A stretch of DNA of 64,000 nucleotides from CALBPI01 sp039821605 (GTDB lineage Bacteria; Pseudomonadota; Gammaproteobacteria; Steroidobacterales; Woeseiaceae). The notes beneath the pieces are model-generated. The model saw only the letters and a program-made list of their open reading frames with translations, ran no database searches and was not told the DNA's origin. Shown piece after piece: positions 8,563 through 17,477 of the stretch; the stretch's first letter is position 1; every line of letters begins with the position of its first letter. The position numbers and the translations under genes were made by a program. The DNA is taken from NCBI GenBank assembly GCA_039821605.1, contig JBCBNV010000001.1, positions 806,001 through 870,000 on the forward strand, given 5' to 3'.

Positions 8563-9882
8563 ATGACCGCCTACTACTTAAAGCTCGCGTGGCTCAGCAT
8601 CCGCAAGAATCCGTTGCTGACTTCGCTCATGATCGGCGCAATTGCTCTGGGCATCGGCGTGTCGATGACCACACTTACGCTGTACTACGTCATGTCGTCG
8701 GACCCGCTGCCGCAGAAGAGCGATCGGGTGTTCGCCGTGATGATGGACACCTGGAACCCCGACGATCCTTACACGGAGCTCAATGACGGGAGCGCGCCAC
8801 CGCCGCAGACCACGTTCCGCGATTCGATGGCGCTTATGGAAAGCGACATCCCGACCCACCAGGCGGTCATGCTGCACAAGGGTTTCGCCGCACGCCTCGA
8901 TGAAGACGGTGCCCGGCCCGAGCGTTTGTCAACGCGAGCCACCTACGGCGACTTCTTCCCGATGTTTGACGTGCCGTTCCTTTATGGCGGTGGTTGGGAT
9001 CGCAATGCCGATGACCGCGCCGAGCGTGTGGTCGTGTTGTCCAAGCGGATCAATGACAAGTTCTTTGGCGGCGAAGATTCCGTCGGTGAGCGACTCATGC
9101 TCGACGGCACACCGTTCACGGTGGTCGGTGTCATCGACGAGTGGCGCCCCATCCCGCACTTCTACGACCTCAACGGGGGCGACTTCGATGACAGTGAGGA
9201 GTTGTTCGTACCGTTTCAGGTGCCGATTTCACTCGAGTACTACGCCGACGGCAGCACCAACTGCTGGAAGCCCGAGCGCATCGAGTCCTACCAGGACTTC
9301 CTGCAGAGTGAATGCGTCTGGCTGCAACACTGGGCGCAGCTCGACACCGACGCGCAGCGTGATGAGTTCCAGTCATTCATCGACGCCTACGCGCTCGACC
9401 AGCGCAAGCTCGGCCGCTTCGGGCGTCCGCTCGACAATCGACTCAACGACGTAATGACCTGGCTCGAGTTTCGCGAAGTGGTCAGTGACGACAATCGCCT
9501 GCTCATGGTGCTGGCCTTCATGTTCCTCGCCATCTGCCTGCTCAACACAATTGGGTTGATGCTCGCCAAGTTCATCAACCGTGCGCCGCTCGTCGGCGTG
9601 CGCCGTGCACTGGGCGCGAGCCGCTTCGACATTATCCGCCAGCACGGGATCGAAGTGCTCATCATCGGCGTCATGGGCGGCCTTGCGGGGCTTGCGTTGT
9701 CCTGGGTCGGCTTGATCGCCGTACGCTCCTGGTACAGCGGTTACGAGTATCTCGCGCATCTCGACCCGGCCATGGTGGCATCGGCCATTGGTCTTGCGGT
9801 GTTTTCCGCGGCGCTCGCCGGTCTCTACCCGACCTGGCGCATCAGTCGCATCCAGCCAGCCGTCCACCTCAAGGCGCAGTAG
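8563..9882 (+). CDS. FtsX/MacB-type ABC permease (first)
   Basis: This is a 439-residue permease with the MacB topology: one N-terminal membrane helix (about residues 19-43), a large periplasmic MacB_PCD domain, and three C-terminal helices (about 320-336, 363-383 and 405-425). The stretch LVGVRRALGASRFDI before the penultimate helix is the cytoplasmic coupling motif of FtsX permeases. It is followed 18 bases later by a second, different permease, so the transporter is probably a heterodimer. The periplasmic domain would contact the HlyD-like adaptor. Confidence 0.9.
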   Translation: MTAYYLKLAWLSIRKNPLLTSLMIGAIALGIGVSMTTLTLYYVMSSDPLPQKSDRVFAVMMDTWNPDDPYTELNDGSAPPPQTTFRDSMALMESDIPTHQAVMLHKGFAARLDEDGARPERLSTRATYGDFFPMFDVPFLYGGGWDRNADDRAERVVVLSKRINDKFFGGEDSVGERLMLDGTPFTVVGVIDEWRPIPHFYDLNGGDFDDSEELFVPFQVPISLEYYADGSTNCWKPERIESYQDFLQSECVWLQHWAQLDTDAQRDEFQSFIDAYALDQRKLGRFGRPLDNRLNDVMTWLEFREVVSDDNRLLMVLAFMFLAICLLNTIGLMLAKFINRAPLVGVRRALGASRFDIIRQHGIEVLIIGVMGGLAGLALSWVGLIAVRSWYSGYEYLAHLDPAMVASAIGLAVFSAALAGLYPTWRISRIQPAVHLKAQ

Positions 9883-9900
9883 CGCGCGGAGACTCAAGAC

Positions 9901-11100
9901 ATGGAAATTCGACCCATCCTCTCGACGCTCATGCGCAACAAGACCGGTGCGATTCTTATCGCGCTGCAGATTGCGCTCACCATGGCCGTGGTCATCAACG
10001 CAGCTTTCGTTATCGCCGATCGCAGGACCACGATGTCCGAGCCGACAGGCGTCGATGACAGCAACCTGATCCTGGCGCGCGCGGTGCAAACGGACCGCGA
10101 CATCGACGTTCGCAGCATTGTCGAGCGCGACACGGCGGCACTCTTGAATATTGACGGCGTGCAGCAGGTCTCAAAGATCTCAACGGTTCCCTTGTCGAAC
10201 TCGGGTTCCAGCCAGAGTTTCTCGACGTCGGCCGAGCTCGAAGACGGCAGCTGGTTCAATCTGGCCTATTACCAGACGGATGCCGTTGCCACAGAGACAC
10301 TGGGGCTAGAGGTGACGCGTGGCCGCTGGTTCCGCGATGACGAGATTGTCTACAACCCGGCGGACGGCGAGGTGCCCCGTGTAAAGGTGTTGTCGGACGC
10401 CAAAGCCGACGAGATCTTCGATGGCGAGGACCCGATCGGCAAGTTCATCTATACGAGTCGCGGCGACGCGATCGAGATCATTGGCACGGTCGCGTCGGTG
10501 GGTCGCCCCTGGTATGGCTGGGGCGAGCTCTACTCGACCTCGTTCACGCCGTTCGTCGAGATCAACTTCATGTACGTGATTCGCACCGCGCCCGAGGATC
10601 GCGACCGGCTGATCCCCATCATCGAGGAAACCCTTGTCGCGCTCGACACGGATCGTCTCGTGGGTGAGCCACGCACGCACAGTGAAGTTATCGCCCGGAC
10701 CTACTCACGCGACGTCGCCATGAACCGAATGCTGACCATTGTGATGGGACTGGTCATTGCGATCACGGCTCTGGGCATCGTCGGCCTCGCCAGTTTCAGT
10801 GTCGCGCAGCGGCGCCGCCAGATCGGCACGCGACGTGCGGTCGGCGCGCGACGCCACCACATCCTGAGCTACTTCCTCGTCGAAAACTGGCTCATCACGA
10901 CGGGTGGCATCGTGCTGGGACTTGTACTGTCGTTTGTACTCAACCATCAGCTCGTCACCGAGTACAATCTGCCGAAGCTCGACCCCGTGTATCTACCCCT
11001 GGTTGTTCTGGGCCTGTGGGGCGTTGGCTTGCTCGCGGCAGCGGGGCCGGCCCGCAAGGCAACGGGCATTGATCCGGCGATAGCAACCCGAACGGTCTAA
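9901..11100 (+). CDS. FtsX/MacB-type ABC permease (second)
   Basis: This 399-residue partner permease has the same layout: one helix at about residues 18-40, a periplasmic domain, and three C-terminal helices (about 278-300, 335-357 and 366-384) with the coupling motif RRQIGTRRAVGARR. It diverges clearly from the first permease, which suggests a heteromeric membrane unit rather than a recent duplication. The gene precedes the regulator genes by 20 bases and is almost certainly on the same transcript. Confidence 0.9.
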   Translation: MEIRPILSTLMRNKTGAILIALQIALTMAVVINAAFVIADRRTTMSEPTGVDDSNLILARAVQTDRDIDVRSIVERDTAALLNIDGVQQVSKISTVPLSNSGSSQSFSTSAELEDGSWFNLAYYQTDAVATETLGLEVTRGRWFRDDEIVYNPADGEVPRVKVLSDAKADEIFDGEDPIGKFIYTSRGDAIEIIGTVASVGRPWYGWGELYSTSFTPFVEINFMYVIRTAPEDRDRLIPIIEETLVALDTDRLVGEPRTHSEVIARTYSRDVAMNRMLTIVMGLVIAITALGIVGLASFSVAQRRRQIGTRRAVGARRHHILSYFLVENWLITTGGIVLGLVLSFVLNHQLVTEYNLPKLDPVYLPLVVLGLWGVGLLAAAGPARKATGIDPAIATRTV

Positions 11101-11120
11101 CCCCAAACTGACGGAGACAC

Positions 11121-12461
11121 ATGGCCACCGCGCTCATCATTGACGACAACGACGGCGTCCGTGAGGCCCTGGGCGTGCTGCTCGACGTGCATGGCATCGA
11201 CGCGCTGACGGCAGCGACACCGCGCGAGGGGCTCGCGCAGCTGTCGGAGCACGACATCGACCTGGTGATCCAGGACATGAACTTCGCCGAGGAAAAGACC
11301 TCGGGCGCGGAGGGTGTGGCCCTGTTCAACGAGATCCGCGACATCTACCCGGGGCTGCCCGTCATCCTGCTCACGGCCTGGACCGACCTCGAGACCGCGG
11401 TCGGTCTCGTGAAGGCCGGTGCGGCCGACTACCTGGGTAAGCCCTGGGACGATGACCGCCTGATGACGACGGCGCGCAATTTGCTCGACTTGCGCGCCGC
11501 GCAGAAGCGCTCCCGTCGCCTCGAGGCGGAGCGCGCCGCAACCCGGGATGCTCTTCGCGATCAGTACGCGCTCTGTGGCACCGTCTACGACAGCGATGCG
11601 ATGCACGACGTCGTGAGCCTGGCCTGTCGTGTGGCGCACTCGGACATCGCTGTTCTCATCACGGGGCCCAATGGCTCGGGCAAGGAAAAGCTCGCGGAGA
11701 TTGTTCAGGCCAACTCGGCGCGCGCCGACGGCCCGTTCGTGCGCGTCAATGCGGGCGCGCTGCCCGGCGAGTTGCTCGAGGCTGAGCTATTCGGCGCGGA
11801 ACCTGGCGCCTACACGGGGCTCACCAAGACGCGGATCGGCAGATTCGAAGCGGCGGACGGTGGCACCTTGTTTCTCGATGAGATCGGCAACCTCTCGGCC
11901 GAAGGCCAGAACCGGCTGCTGCGCGTGCTGCAGAGCGGCGAGTTTGAGCGCCTTGGCAGTTCCGAGACGCGGCGTGTCGACGTCCGCATCATCAGCGCCA
12001 CCAACGCTGACCTCAAGGCCGCCATTGCCGCCGGTAGGTTCCGCGAGGATCTCTATTACCGCCTCAACGTGATCGAGCTGCGTGTGCCCGCGCTGGCCGA
12101 GCGCGCTGGCGACGTCCCCGCGCTCGCGGCGGCCTTTCTGCCTGAGGGCAAACGCCTCACGGCAGCGGCCGAACGCTTGCTTGCGGCGCAACCCTGGCCC
12201 GGCAATGTGCGCGAACTCGAGAACCTCATGAAGCGCGCGGCCGTGCTTGTGACCGGCGAGGTGATCGACCTGGATGACCTGGGGCTGGGCGGCGCGCCTG
12301 AGCGCGAGCTGCCGGAACCCTCCGAGGCCGATGTGCAGCGGGCCCTGGCGCTTCACGACAATGTCGTGGCCCGCGCTGCGCGCGAACTCGGACTCAGTCG
12401 CCAGGCGCTGTACCGCCGGATGGTAAAGTTCGGCCTGCATGAACAGGGCAGCGGCAACTGA
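11121..12461 (+). CDS. NtrC-family sigma-54 response regulator of the exporter operon
   Basis: This 446-residue regulator has three domains. The receiver (1-120) has acidic pocket Asp8/Asp9, phosphoacceptor Asp52, Thr85 and Lys107. The AAA+ domain (about 155-345) has Walker A GPNGSGKE (182-189) and Walker B FLDE (251-254). The Fis-type helix-turn-helix (about 402-440) ends in SRQALYRRM. The loop that touches sigma-54, usually GAFTGA, reads GAYTGL (229-234), so its last alanine is replaced by leucine. The gene lies in the operon that begins with a consensus sigma-54 promoter and upstream repeats, and overlaps the kinase gene by 23 bases. Positive autoregulation through phosphorylation by the adjacent kinase is the natural inference. 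Confidence 0.93.
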   Translation: MATALIIDDNDGVREALGVLLDVHGIDALTAATPREGLAQLSEHDIDLVIQDMNFAEEKTSGAEGVALFNEIRDIYPGLPVILLTAWTDLETAVGLVKAGAADYLGKPWDDDRLMTTARNLLDLRAAQKRSRRLEAERAATRDALRDQYALCGTVYDSDAMHDVVSLACRVAHSDIAVLITGPNGSGKEKLAEIVQANSARADGPFVRVNAGALPGELLEAELFGAEPGAYTGLTKTRIGRFEAADGGTLFLDEIGNLSAEGQNRLLRVLQSGEFERLGSSETRRVDVRIISATNADLKAAIAAGRFREDLYYRLNVIELRVPALAERAGDVPALAAAFLPEGKRLTAAAERLLAAQPWPGNVRELENLMKRAAVLVTGEVIDLDDLGLGGAPERELPEPSEADVQRALALHDNVVARAARELGLSRQALYRRMVKFGLHEQGSGN

Positions 12462-13830
12462 CGAGACCAAGCGCGTGAACCCAGCGACGAGCATGCAGGG
12501 GCGCCTGCTTGCGATTGCCACGGTGTGTTTCATCGTGACTCTCGCGATCGCCATTGGCATCTTCCAACGCACAGGCAGTGCCGTGCTCGCGGTGTCTGCG
12601 GGGCTGATCGTTGCCATCCCCGTCTTTGGCTGGGCCGTGCGCCGCGCGCTGGAACCTACGCGGGAGCGGATTCGGGCGCTCGTCGACAGCGCCGACAGCC
12701 TGCGCGATGCCGACTTCAGCTTCACGATTGCGGACAACCGCGACGACGAGGTCGGACGGCTCGTGCGCGCCTACAACCGCATGGTGGGGACGTTGCGAGA
12801 TGAGCGCCAGAACCTGCACCAGCGCGAGCTCATGCTCGACACGGTGCTGCAGGCTTCGCCGCTCGCGCTTGTCCTGACCAATGACAATGGCCACATCATC
12901 TATGCGAATGCGAACGCGCGCGCGTTGTTCGCGGCGGGTCGCCGCATGGCCGGCATGCATTTCCTTGGTGACGTCGTCAGTGACCACTCGGCGTCGCTGA
13001 AAACGGCACTCGTGCAGGGCGTCGATGCCATGGTCACCCTCGAGACTGACGCCGAGGACGAGCGTTATCACCTGTCCTGCAATGAGTTCACGCTCAACGC
13101 GCGCGGGCACCGCCTGTACCTGCTCAAGCGCCTGACCCAGGAGCTCAATCGACAGGAGGTGGCCACCTGGAAGAAGGTCATCCGGCTCATCGGTCATGAG
13201 CTCAACAACTCGCTGGCCCCGATTTCGTCGCTGGCGCATTCGGCGCAGCTGCTCATGGCCCGTGACGATACGCAACGCGTCGTCGAGTTGCTGGGCACGA
13301 TCGAGTCGCGCAGTGCGCATCTGAAGCGCTTCATCGAAGGCTACTCGCGGTTTGCGAAATTGCCCGACCCGCAGCGCCGTGCGATTGAGTGGGACCCGTT
13401 CTTTACGCGTCTGTCTTCGCTGCACCCCTTTGATTATCAGCCGGAAGCGCCGGGCGGTTCGGGCTACGCCGACCCCGATCAGCTCGAGCAGGTGATCATC
13501 AACCTGTCCAAGAATGCCGTCGAGTCGGGTTCGGACCCCGAACACATCACCGTGAGCGTGGCGGGGTCGGACGCAGGCAGCCTGATCACGGTGGCTGATC
13601 GCGGGCCCGGTATGAATGATGAGGCGCTGACCAACGCCTTGCTGCCGTTCTACAGCACAAAACGCACAGGGTCGGGCCTTGGCTTGTCGTTGTGCCGCGA
13701 GATCGTGGATGCACACGGCGGGCGCATCACGCTGCGAAACCGGCGCGAGGGTGGGCTCGCCGTAGCGCTGTGGCTGCCGGCCGCTGGTGCGGCGGCACGG
13801 CCGGTATCTGCCGGGAGTGCTGTCGCATGA
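12439..13830 (+). CDS. NtrY-like sensor histidine kinase
   Basis: This is a 463-residue membrane kinase paired with the upstream regulator. Two membrane helices (about 20-41 and 47-67) are separated by only a few residues, so there is almost no periplasmic sensor. A HAMP-like region (about 68-120) and a PAS-like region (about 130-230) follow. The phosphoacceptor is His253 in IGHELNNSLAPI, a form typical of NtrY-type kinases. The ATPase domain has the N box INLSKNAVES (354-363), the G1 box DRGPGM (387-392) and the G2 box GSGLGLSL (411-418). A signal from the membrane or cytoplasm, for example from the pump itself, is more likely than a periplasmic ligand. The stop overlaps the next start as ATGA. 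Confidence 0.9.
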   Translation: MNRAAATDETKRVNPATSMQGRLLAIATVCFIVTLAIAIGIFQRTGSAVLAVSAGLIVAIPVFGWAVRRALEPTRERIRALVDSADSLRDADFSFTIADNRDDEVGRLVRAYNRMVGTLRDERQNLHQRELMLDTVLQASPLALVLTNDNGHIIYANANARALFAAGRRMAGMHFLGDVVSDHSASLKTALVQGVDAMVTLETDAEDERYHLSCNEFTLNARGHRLYLLKRLTQELNRQEVATWKKVIRLIGHELNNSLAPISSLAHSAQLLMARDDTQRVVELLGTIESRSAHLKRFIEGYSRFAKLPDPQRRAIEWDPFFTRLSSLHPFDYQPEAPGGSGYADPDQLEQVIINLSKNAVESGSDPEHITVSVAGSDAGSLITVADRGPGMNDEALTNALLPFYSTKRTGSGLGLSLCREIVDAHGGRITLRNRREGGLAVALWLPAAGAAARPVSAGSAVA

Positions 13831-14621
13831 CGATCGGTCTGATCGGTGCGCCTCACGATGCCAATTCGAGTTTTGTGCGCGGGCCCGCGTTGGCGCCTGA
13901 CAGTATCCGGCGCGTCATGCACAACGGGGCCGCGAACCTGACGAGTGAGTCGGGTCTGGACCTGTCCGCGCCGGGCGTGCTCGAGGACCTGGGCAACATG
14001 AGCCTCACGGACAGCCATGAGGGCGTCATGGGTGTTACCGAGGCGCTGGCCGGCGTCATCGAGCGGGGTTTGCGGCCACTGACGCTCGGCGGCGATCACG
14101 CGATCACCTGGCCCGCAGTGAGGGCCGTCCAAGCGGCGCACGGCACCATCGATATTCTGCACTTCGATGCCCACGGCGATATCTACCCCGACTTCGACAA
14201 CAATCCGTATTCGCACGCGAGCCCGTTTGCCCGCATCGTTGAGGAAGGGCTGGTGGGCCGTCTGGTCCAGGTGGGGATTCGCACCCTGACCGGGGTACAG
14301 CGCGAGATGATCGAGCGGCACGGCGTCGAGACGCACACCTGGCGGGGCGGGGCGCCGCTACCGACGGGGCTCCGCTTCGAGCGGCCCGTCTACATCTCCC
14401 TCGATATCGACGCGCTTGATCCCGCGTTTGCGCCCGGCGTGTCGCACCACGAGCCCGGCGGGATGAGCGTGGGCGATGTGCTCTCTGTATTGCAGTCGCT
14501 GCAGGGCGAGGTGGTGGGCGCTGACGTGGTTGAGTACAACCCCCGCCGTGACTGGCAAGACATGACCGCCATGGTTTGTGTCAAATTCGTCAAAGAACTG
14601 GCGGCCCTTTTGTCTCGATAA
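13827..14621 (+). CDS. Arginase/agmatinase-family ureohydrolase
   Basis: This 264-residue enzyme keeps every manganese ligand of the ureohydrolase family: His91 in GGDHAIT, Asp114, His116 and Asp118 in DAHGD, and Asp193 and Asp195 in SLDIDALDP. It should therefore hydrolyse a guanidino or related C-N bond; agmatinase, guanidinobutyrase and formimidoylglutamase cannot be told apart here. The ATG overlaps the kinase stop codon by four bases, so it is translationally coupled to the exporter's regulatory genes. That is not an expected partner for a MacAB-type pump. It is the last gene of the operon. Confidence 0.88.
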   Translation: MTIGLIGAPHDANSSFVRGPALAPDSIRRVMHNGAANLTSESGLDLSAPGVLEDLGNMSLTDSHEGVMGVTEALAGVIERGLRPLTLGGDHAITWPAVRAVQAAHGTIDILHFDAHGDIYPDFDNNPYSHASPFARIVEEGLVGRLVQVGIRTLTGVQREMIERHGVETHTWRGGAPLPTGLRFERPVYISLDIDALDPAFAPGVSHHEPGGMSVGDVLSVLQSLQGEVVGADVVEYNPRRDWQDMTAMVCVKFVKELAALLSR

Positions 14622-14630
14622 ACACCTCTC

Positions 14631-14659
14631 TTGTCTAAGTTAGACGCCCGCTGTATCCT
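14631..14659 (+). promoter_or_regulatory. Promoter with overlapping palindromic operator upstream of TonB receptor
   Basis: A -35-like TTGTCT (14631-14636) and a -10-like TATCCT (14654-14659) are 17 bases apart. The perfect 13-base palindrome GTCTAA-G-TTAGAC (14633-14645) covers the -35 and part of the spacer. A related arm, ACTTAGAC, recurs near 14674-14682. This placement is what a repressor operator would show. No candidate regulator gene lies beside it. Confidence 0.5.
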
Positions 14660-14780
14660 CAGTCGCGGCACGCAACTTAGACGCGTGTGTAACGTTGAAC
14701 CTGTGCTAAAGCCGTCGCCGAGGGGGGCAGTGGCTTGTGTGGCGCAGGTCCCACTGTTCATACCGAGGGGGTTCTCAGGC

Positions 14781-17357
14781 ATGTCTACGTCATCACCGGT
14801 GCGCTCGCGCCGCATCGCCGCCGGCCGTTTGTCACTGGCCGTCGCCGTCGCGCTTTCCTTTCCCGGCGCCGCGCTGGCCCAGCAGGCGCTGGAAGAGGTC
14901 GTTGTCACCGCGCGCAAGCGCTCCGAGAGTCTCCAGGACGTGCCGATCTCCGTTTCGGCATTCACGGAGTCGCAAATCGAACAGGCGGGCATCGAACGGC
15001 CCGCGGATTTCATCGGCCTGATTCCCAACGTCACGATTGTTGATACCGCCAACGTGGGTGATACCCAGGTCAGTATTCGCGGCATCGTGTCGACGCGCGA
15101 CGCCGAGTCGACATTCGCCTACGTCGTCGACGGTGTACTCATCACCAACCCCAACGCGTTCAACGAAGAGCTGTTCGATGTGCAGCAGATCGAGGTCCTC
15201 AAGGGGCCGCAGGGCGCGTTGTACGGGCGAAACGCTGTGTCGGGCGCGATTCTCGTGACGACCAAGGCACCCGGTGACGAATTCGAAGGCCGCGTCACGG
15301 CCGGTGTCGGCAACGTTGGCACGCGGCGGCTCAATGCCGTGGCATCCGGCCCGCTGTCGGACAACGTCCGTGGCCGCATTGGCGCGAGTTACCGCACCAC
15401 GGACGGCTTCTACGAGAACGTGTTTACGGGTGAGGACGATGCCGTTGACTACCTTGACGACACCTCGATCAAGGGTCGCCTCGACTGGGACGTCAACGAG
15501 AATCTGACGCTCGACTTTCGCGCCGGCGTGAGCCAGGTCGACGGTGGGGCGATCAACTTCAACGCGGTGTTTGCGATCCCGGCTTTCGCGGCTGTATTTA
15601 ACGAACCTGCGTTCGACGCCAACGTCAACGACCAGGACTTCACCTTCGCGTTCAACGTGCCCGGCGAAAACGAGCAGGACACGACAGAGTTCTCGGTCAA
15701 GGCCGACTACCAGTTCGCGCGCTCGACTCTGACGGCAACATTTGCCTACAACGATCTCGAGGAATACCTGCTGTCGGATGGCACGAGTGCGTCGTTCTAC
15801 GGCTACGAGGTCACGCCGTCCTGTCTCAATGATCGACTGACGCTCAACAACGCGCCGGGTGCGATTGGCGGCGCGGACCGTGTCGACCTGTTCGGGCCGT
15901 TCTTTGGCCCCTTCGGTGTATTGCCCCCGACGGACATCAACAACCCGTTCACAGACCCCAACAACTTCCAGGGCGTTTACGGCCCGTACACGCCCACGTC
16001 GTGTGACGGTTACCAGTACCAGGAGCGCAACCAGTCTGACACGAGCCTCGAGCTGCGCCTGACCTCTGATGACAGCTTTGCTGCGCGCTGGATTGCGGGT
16101 CTGTACTTCGCGGACATCGAGCGCGACGTGGTCGTCGCCTATGGCGCGGACACGGGGCAGGGTTTCCTGCGCCAGCCCTACGTGCCGCCCACGGGTCCAA
16201 ACCCGACCGACCTGTTGTTTGATGACACCTTTGACACGCAGGTCATCTCCGCATTCGGCCAGGTGGAATTCGACCTGTCTGACACCGTCGAGCTCGCGAT
16301 CGCCGCGCGTTACGATGAGGAAGACCGTGATGTGAGCAACAACGTGCCCAACGTCGCCGCGTCGGGTCTCAACGGCAACACGCTCGTAGGTGGCGTACCT
16401 GGACCCATCAACCCGGCATTCGGCGTCAACCCGGGCGGTATCCCGGATCGCAGCGCGAGTTTCAGTCAGTTCCAGCCCAAGGTCAGCCTCAACTGGTCCG
16501 CGACCGACAACCTGAGCGTGTTCGGCACCTACGGCGTTGGCTTCCGCAGCGGTGGCTTCAACTCCATCGGCAGCCAGGCCACGATCGACTTCTGGCTCAA
16601 CAACAATGGTGACGGCACCAACCCGGGCGCTGTCGTTGACGCACAGCTGCTCGTGCGCGACGAGTACGACAAGGAAGTGACGACGAGCTTCGAGTTGGGC
16701 GCGAAAGGCTACTTCCTCGACCGCCGTCTGCGCGTGAATGCCGCGGTCTTCCGCAACGAGGTCGAAGACAACCAGTTCTTCGAGTTCTTCGCGGGACCGT
16801 GGGGCCTTCTGCGCGTCGTGACGACCATTGACGAGCTCGAGATCTCCGGTTTCGAGGCGGACTTCGACGCGCTGATTACGGAGCAGTTCTCGATCTTCGG
16901 CGGCATCGGCATCCTTGACAGCGAAATCACGGAGAACCGGAACCGCCCGCTGTCGGTCGGCAACGACGCCCCGCAGGCGCCCGAGCTGACCTACAACCTG
17001 GGCGCCAACTTCACAGCACCGATCGGCGGGCTCGAATTCAATGCGCGCATCGATTACCAGTTCGTTGATGAGATGTGGTTCCACACGCTGCAAGGCGAGG
17101 CCACGCCGACGGTCTGGCAGATCTTCTTCGGCCCCGGTGTGACGCAGGACCTCTCGCAGGCCAAACGTGACGACTACGGCTTGCTCAACCTGCGTTTCAG
17201 CCTGTCGGGCGAGCGCTGGACGGCGACGCTGTACGGCCGCAACGTGACCGACGAGGAGTACCTGCAAGAGGTCATTCCGGCGCCTGAATTCGGCGGCTCG
17301 TTCGTGCACCCCAGTGCCCGCGACGCCTACGGCGCCGAGTTCACCTTCCGCTTCTGA
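14781..17357 (+). CDS. TonB-dependent receptor
   Basis: This is an 858-residue outer-membrane receptor. The start at 14781 gives a clear signal peptide ending in ALAQ, right after a GGGGG-type ribosome binding site; in-frame upstream codons to 14631 do not look like an extension. The TonB box EEVVVTARKR comes directly after the signal peptide. The plug domain includes VLKGPQGALYGRNAVSG, and the C-terminus ends with the beta-strand terminal Phe (EFTFRF). It resembles the large iron/plant-compound receptor group of sphingomonads and related gammaproteobacteria. It precedes hyuA by 120 bases on the same strand, so uptake of the substrate handled by HyuAB is a reasonable inference. Confidence 0.92.
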   Translation: MSTSSPVRSRRIAAGRLSLAVAVALSFPGAALAQQALEEVVVTARKRSESLQDVPISVSAFTESQIEQAGIERPADFIGLIPNVTIVDTANVGDTQVSIRGIVSTRDAESTFAYVVDGVLITNPNAFNEELFDVQQIEVLKGPQGALYGRNAVSGAILVTTKAPGDEFEGRVTAGVGNVGTRRLNAVASGPLSDNVRGRIGASYRTTDGFYENVFTGEDDAVDYLDDTSIKGRLDWDVNENLTLDFRAGVSQVDGGAINFNAVFAIPAFAAVFNEPAFDANVNDQDFTFAFNVPGENEQDTTEFSVKADYQFARSTLTATFAYNDLEEYLLSDGTSASFYGYEVTPSCLNDRLTLNNAPGAIGGADRVDLFGPFFGPFGVLPPTDINNPFTDPNNFQGVYGPYTPTSCDGYQYQERNQSDTSLELRLTSDDSFAARWIAGLYFADIERDVVVAYGADTGQGFLRQPYVPPTGPNPTDLLFDDTFDTQVISAFGQVEFDLSDTVELAIAARYDEEDRDVSNNVPNVAASGLNGNTLVGGVPGPINPAFGVNPGGIPDRSASFSQFQPKVSLNWSATDNLSVFGTYGVGFRSGGFNSIGSQATIDFWLNNNGDGTNPGAVVDAQLLVRDEYDKEVTTSFELGAKGYFLDRRLRVNAAVFRNEVEDNQFFEFFAGPWGLLRVVTTIDELEISGFEADFDALITEQFSIFGGIGILDSEITENRNRPLSVGNDAPQAPELTYNLGANFTAPIGGLEFNARIDYQFVDEMWFHTLQGEATPTVWQIFFGPGVTQDLSQAKRDDYGLLNLRFSLSGERWTATLYGRNVTDEEYLQEVIPAPEFGGSFVHPSARDAYGAEFTFRF

Positions 17358-17363
17358 TCGCAA

Positions 17364-17394
17364 CGCGCGCCCTGGCTTTCGGCCGGGGCGCGCG
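17364..17394 (+). terminator. GC-rich hairpin after TonB receptor gene
   Basis: A 9-bp stem (CGCGCGCCC at 17364-17372 pairing with GGGCGCGCG at 17386-17394) lies just behind the receptor's stop codon. No T-run follows, so it may be an attenuating or mRNA-stabilising hairpin rather than an efficient intrinsic terminator. Confidence 0.45.
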
Positions 17395-17397
17395 ACA

Positions 17398-17425
17398 TTG
17401 CGCGCAGCTCCCTTTGCGGGATAAT
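17398..17425 (+). promoter_or_regulatory. Sigma-70-like promoter of hyuA
   Basis: TTGCGC (17398-17403) and GATAAT (17420-17425) are separated by 16 bases, followed by an AT-rich stretch and the hyuA start about 50 bases on. This suggests that hyuA-hyuB-CoA transferase is transcribed separately from the receptor. Confidence 0.5.
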
Positions 17426-17477
17426 GTTATATCTTTAGGACAATTCGGCCGGTAGCCGGCCCGGGGGATCACAACAG

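Noticed and set aside
14832..17363. An 843-codon open frame antisense to the TonB receptor gene
   Set aside because: It is a by-product of high GC at third codon positions. Its translation is Arg/Val/Glu-rich with no domain, while the plus strand encodes a complete receptor with signal peptide and TonB box. The long antisense frames at 1757-2866, 12394-13716, 18444-19829 and 52389-53201 were rejected for the same reason.
17364..17394. Efficient intrinsic terminator behind the first TonB receptor
   Set aside because: The hairpin is strong but lacks a T-run, so it is listed only as a hairpin of moderate confidence.
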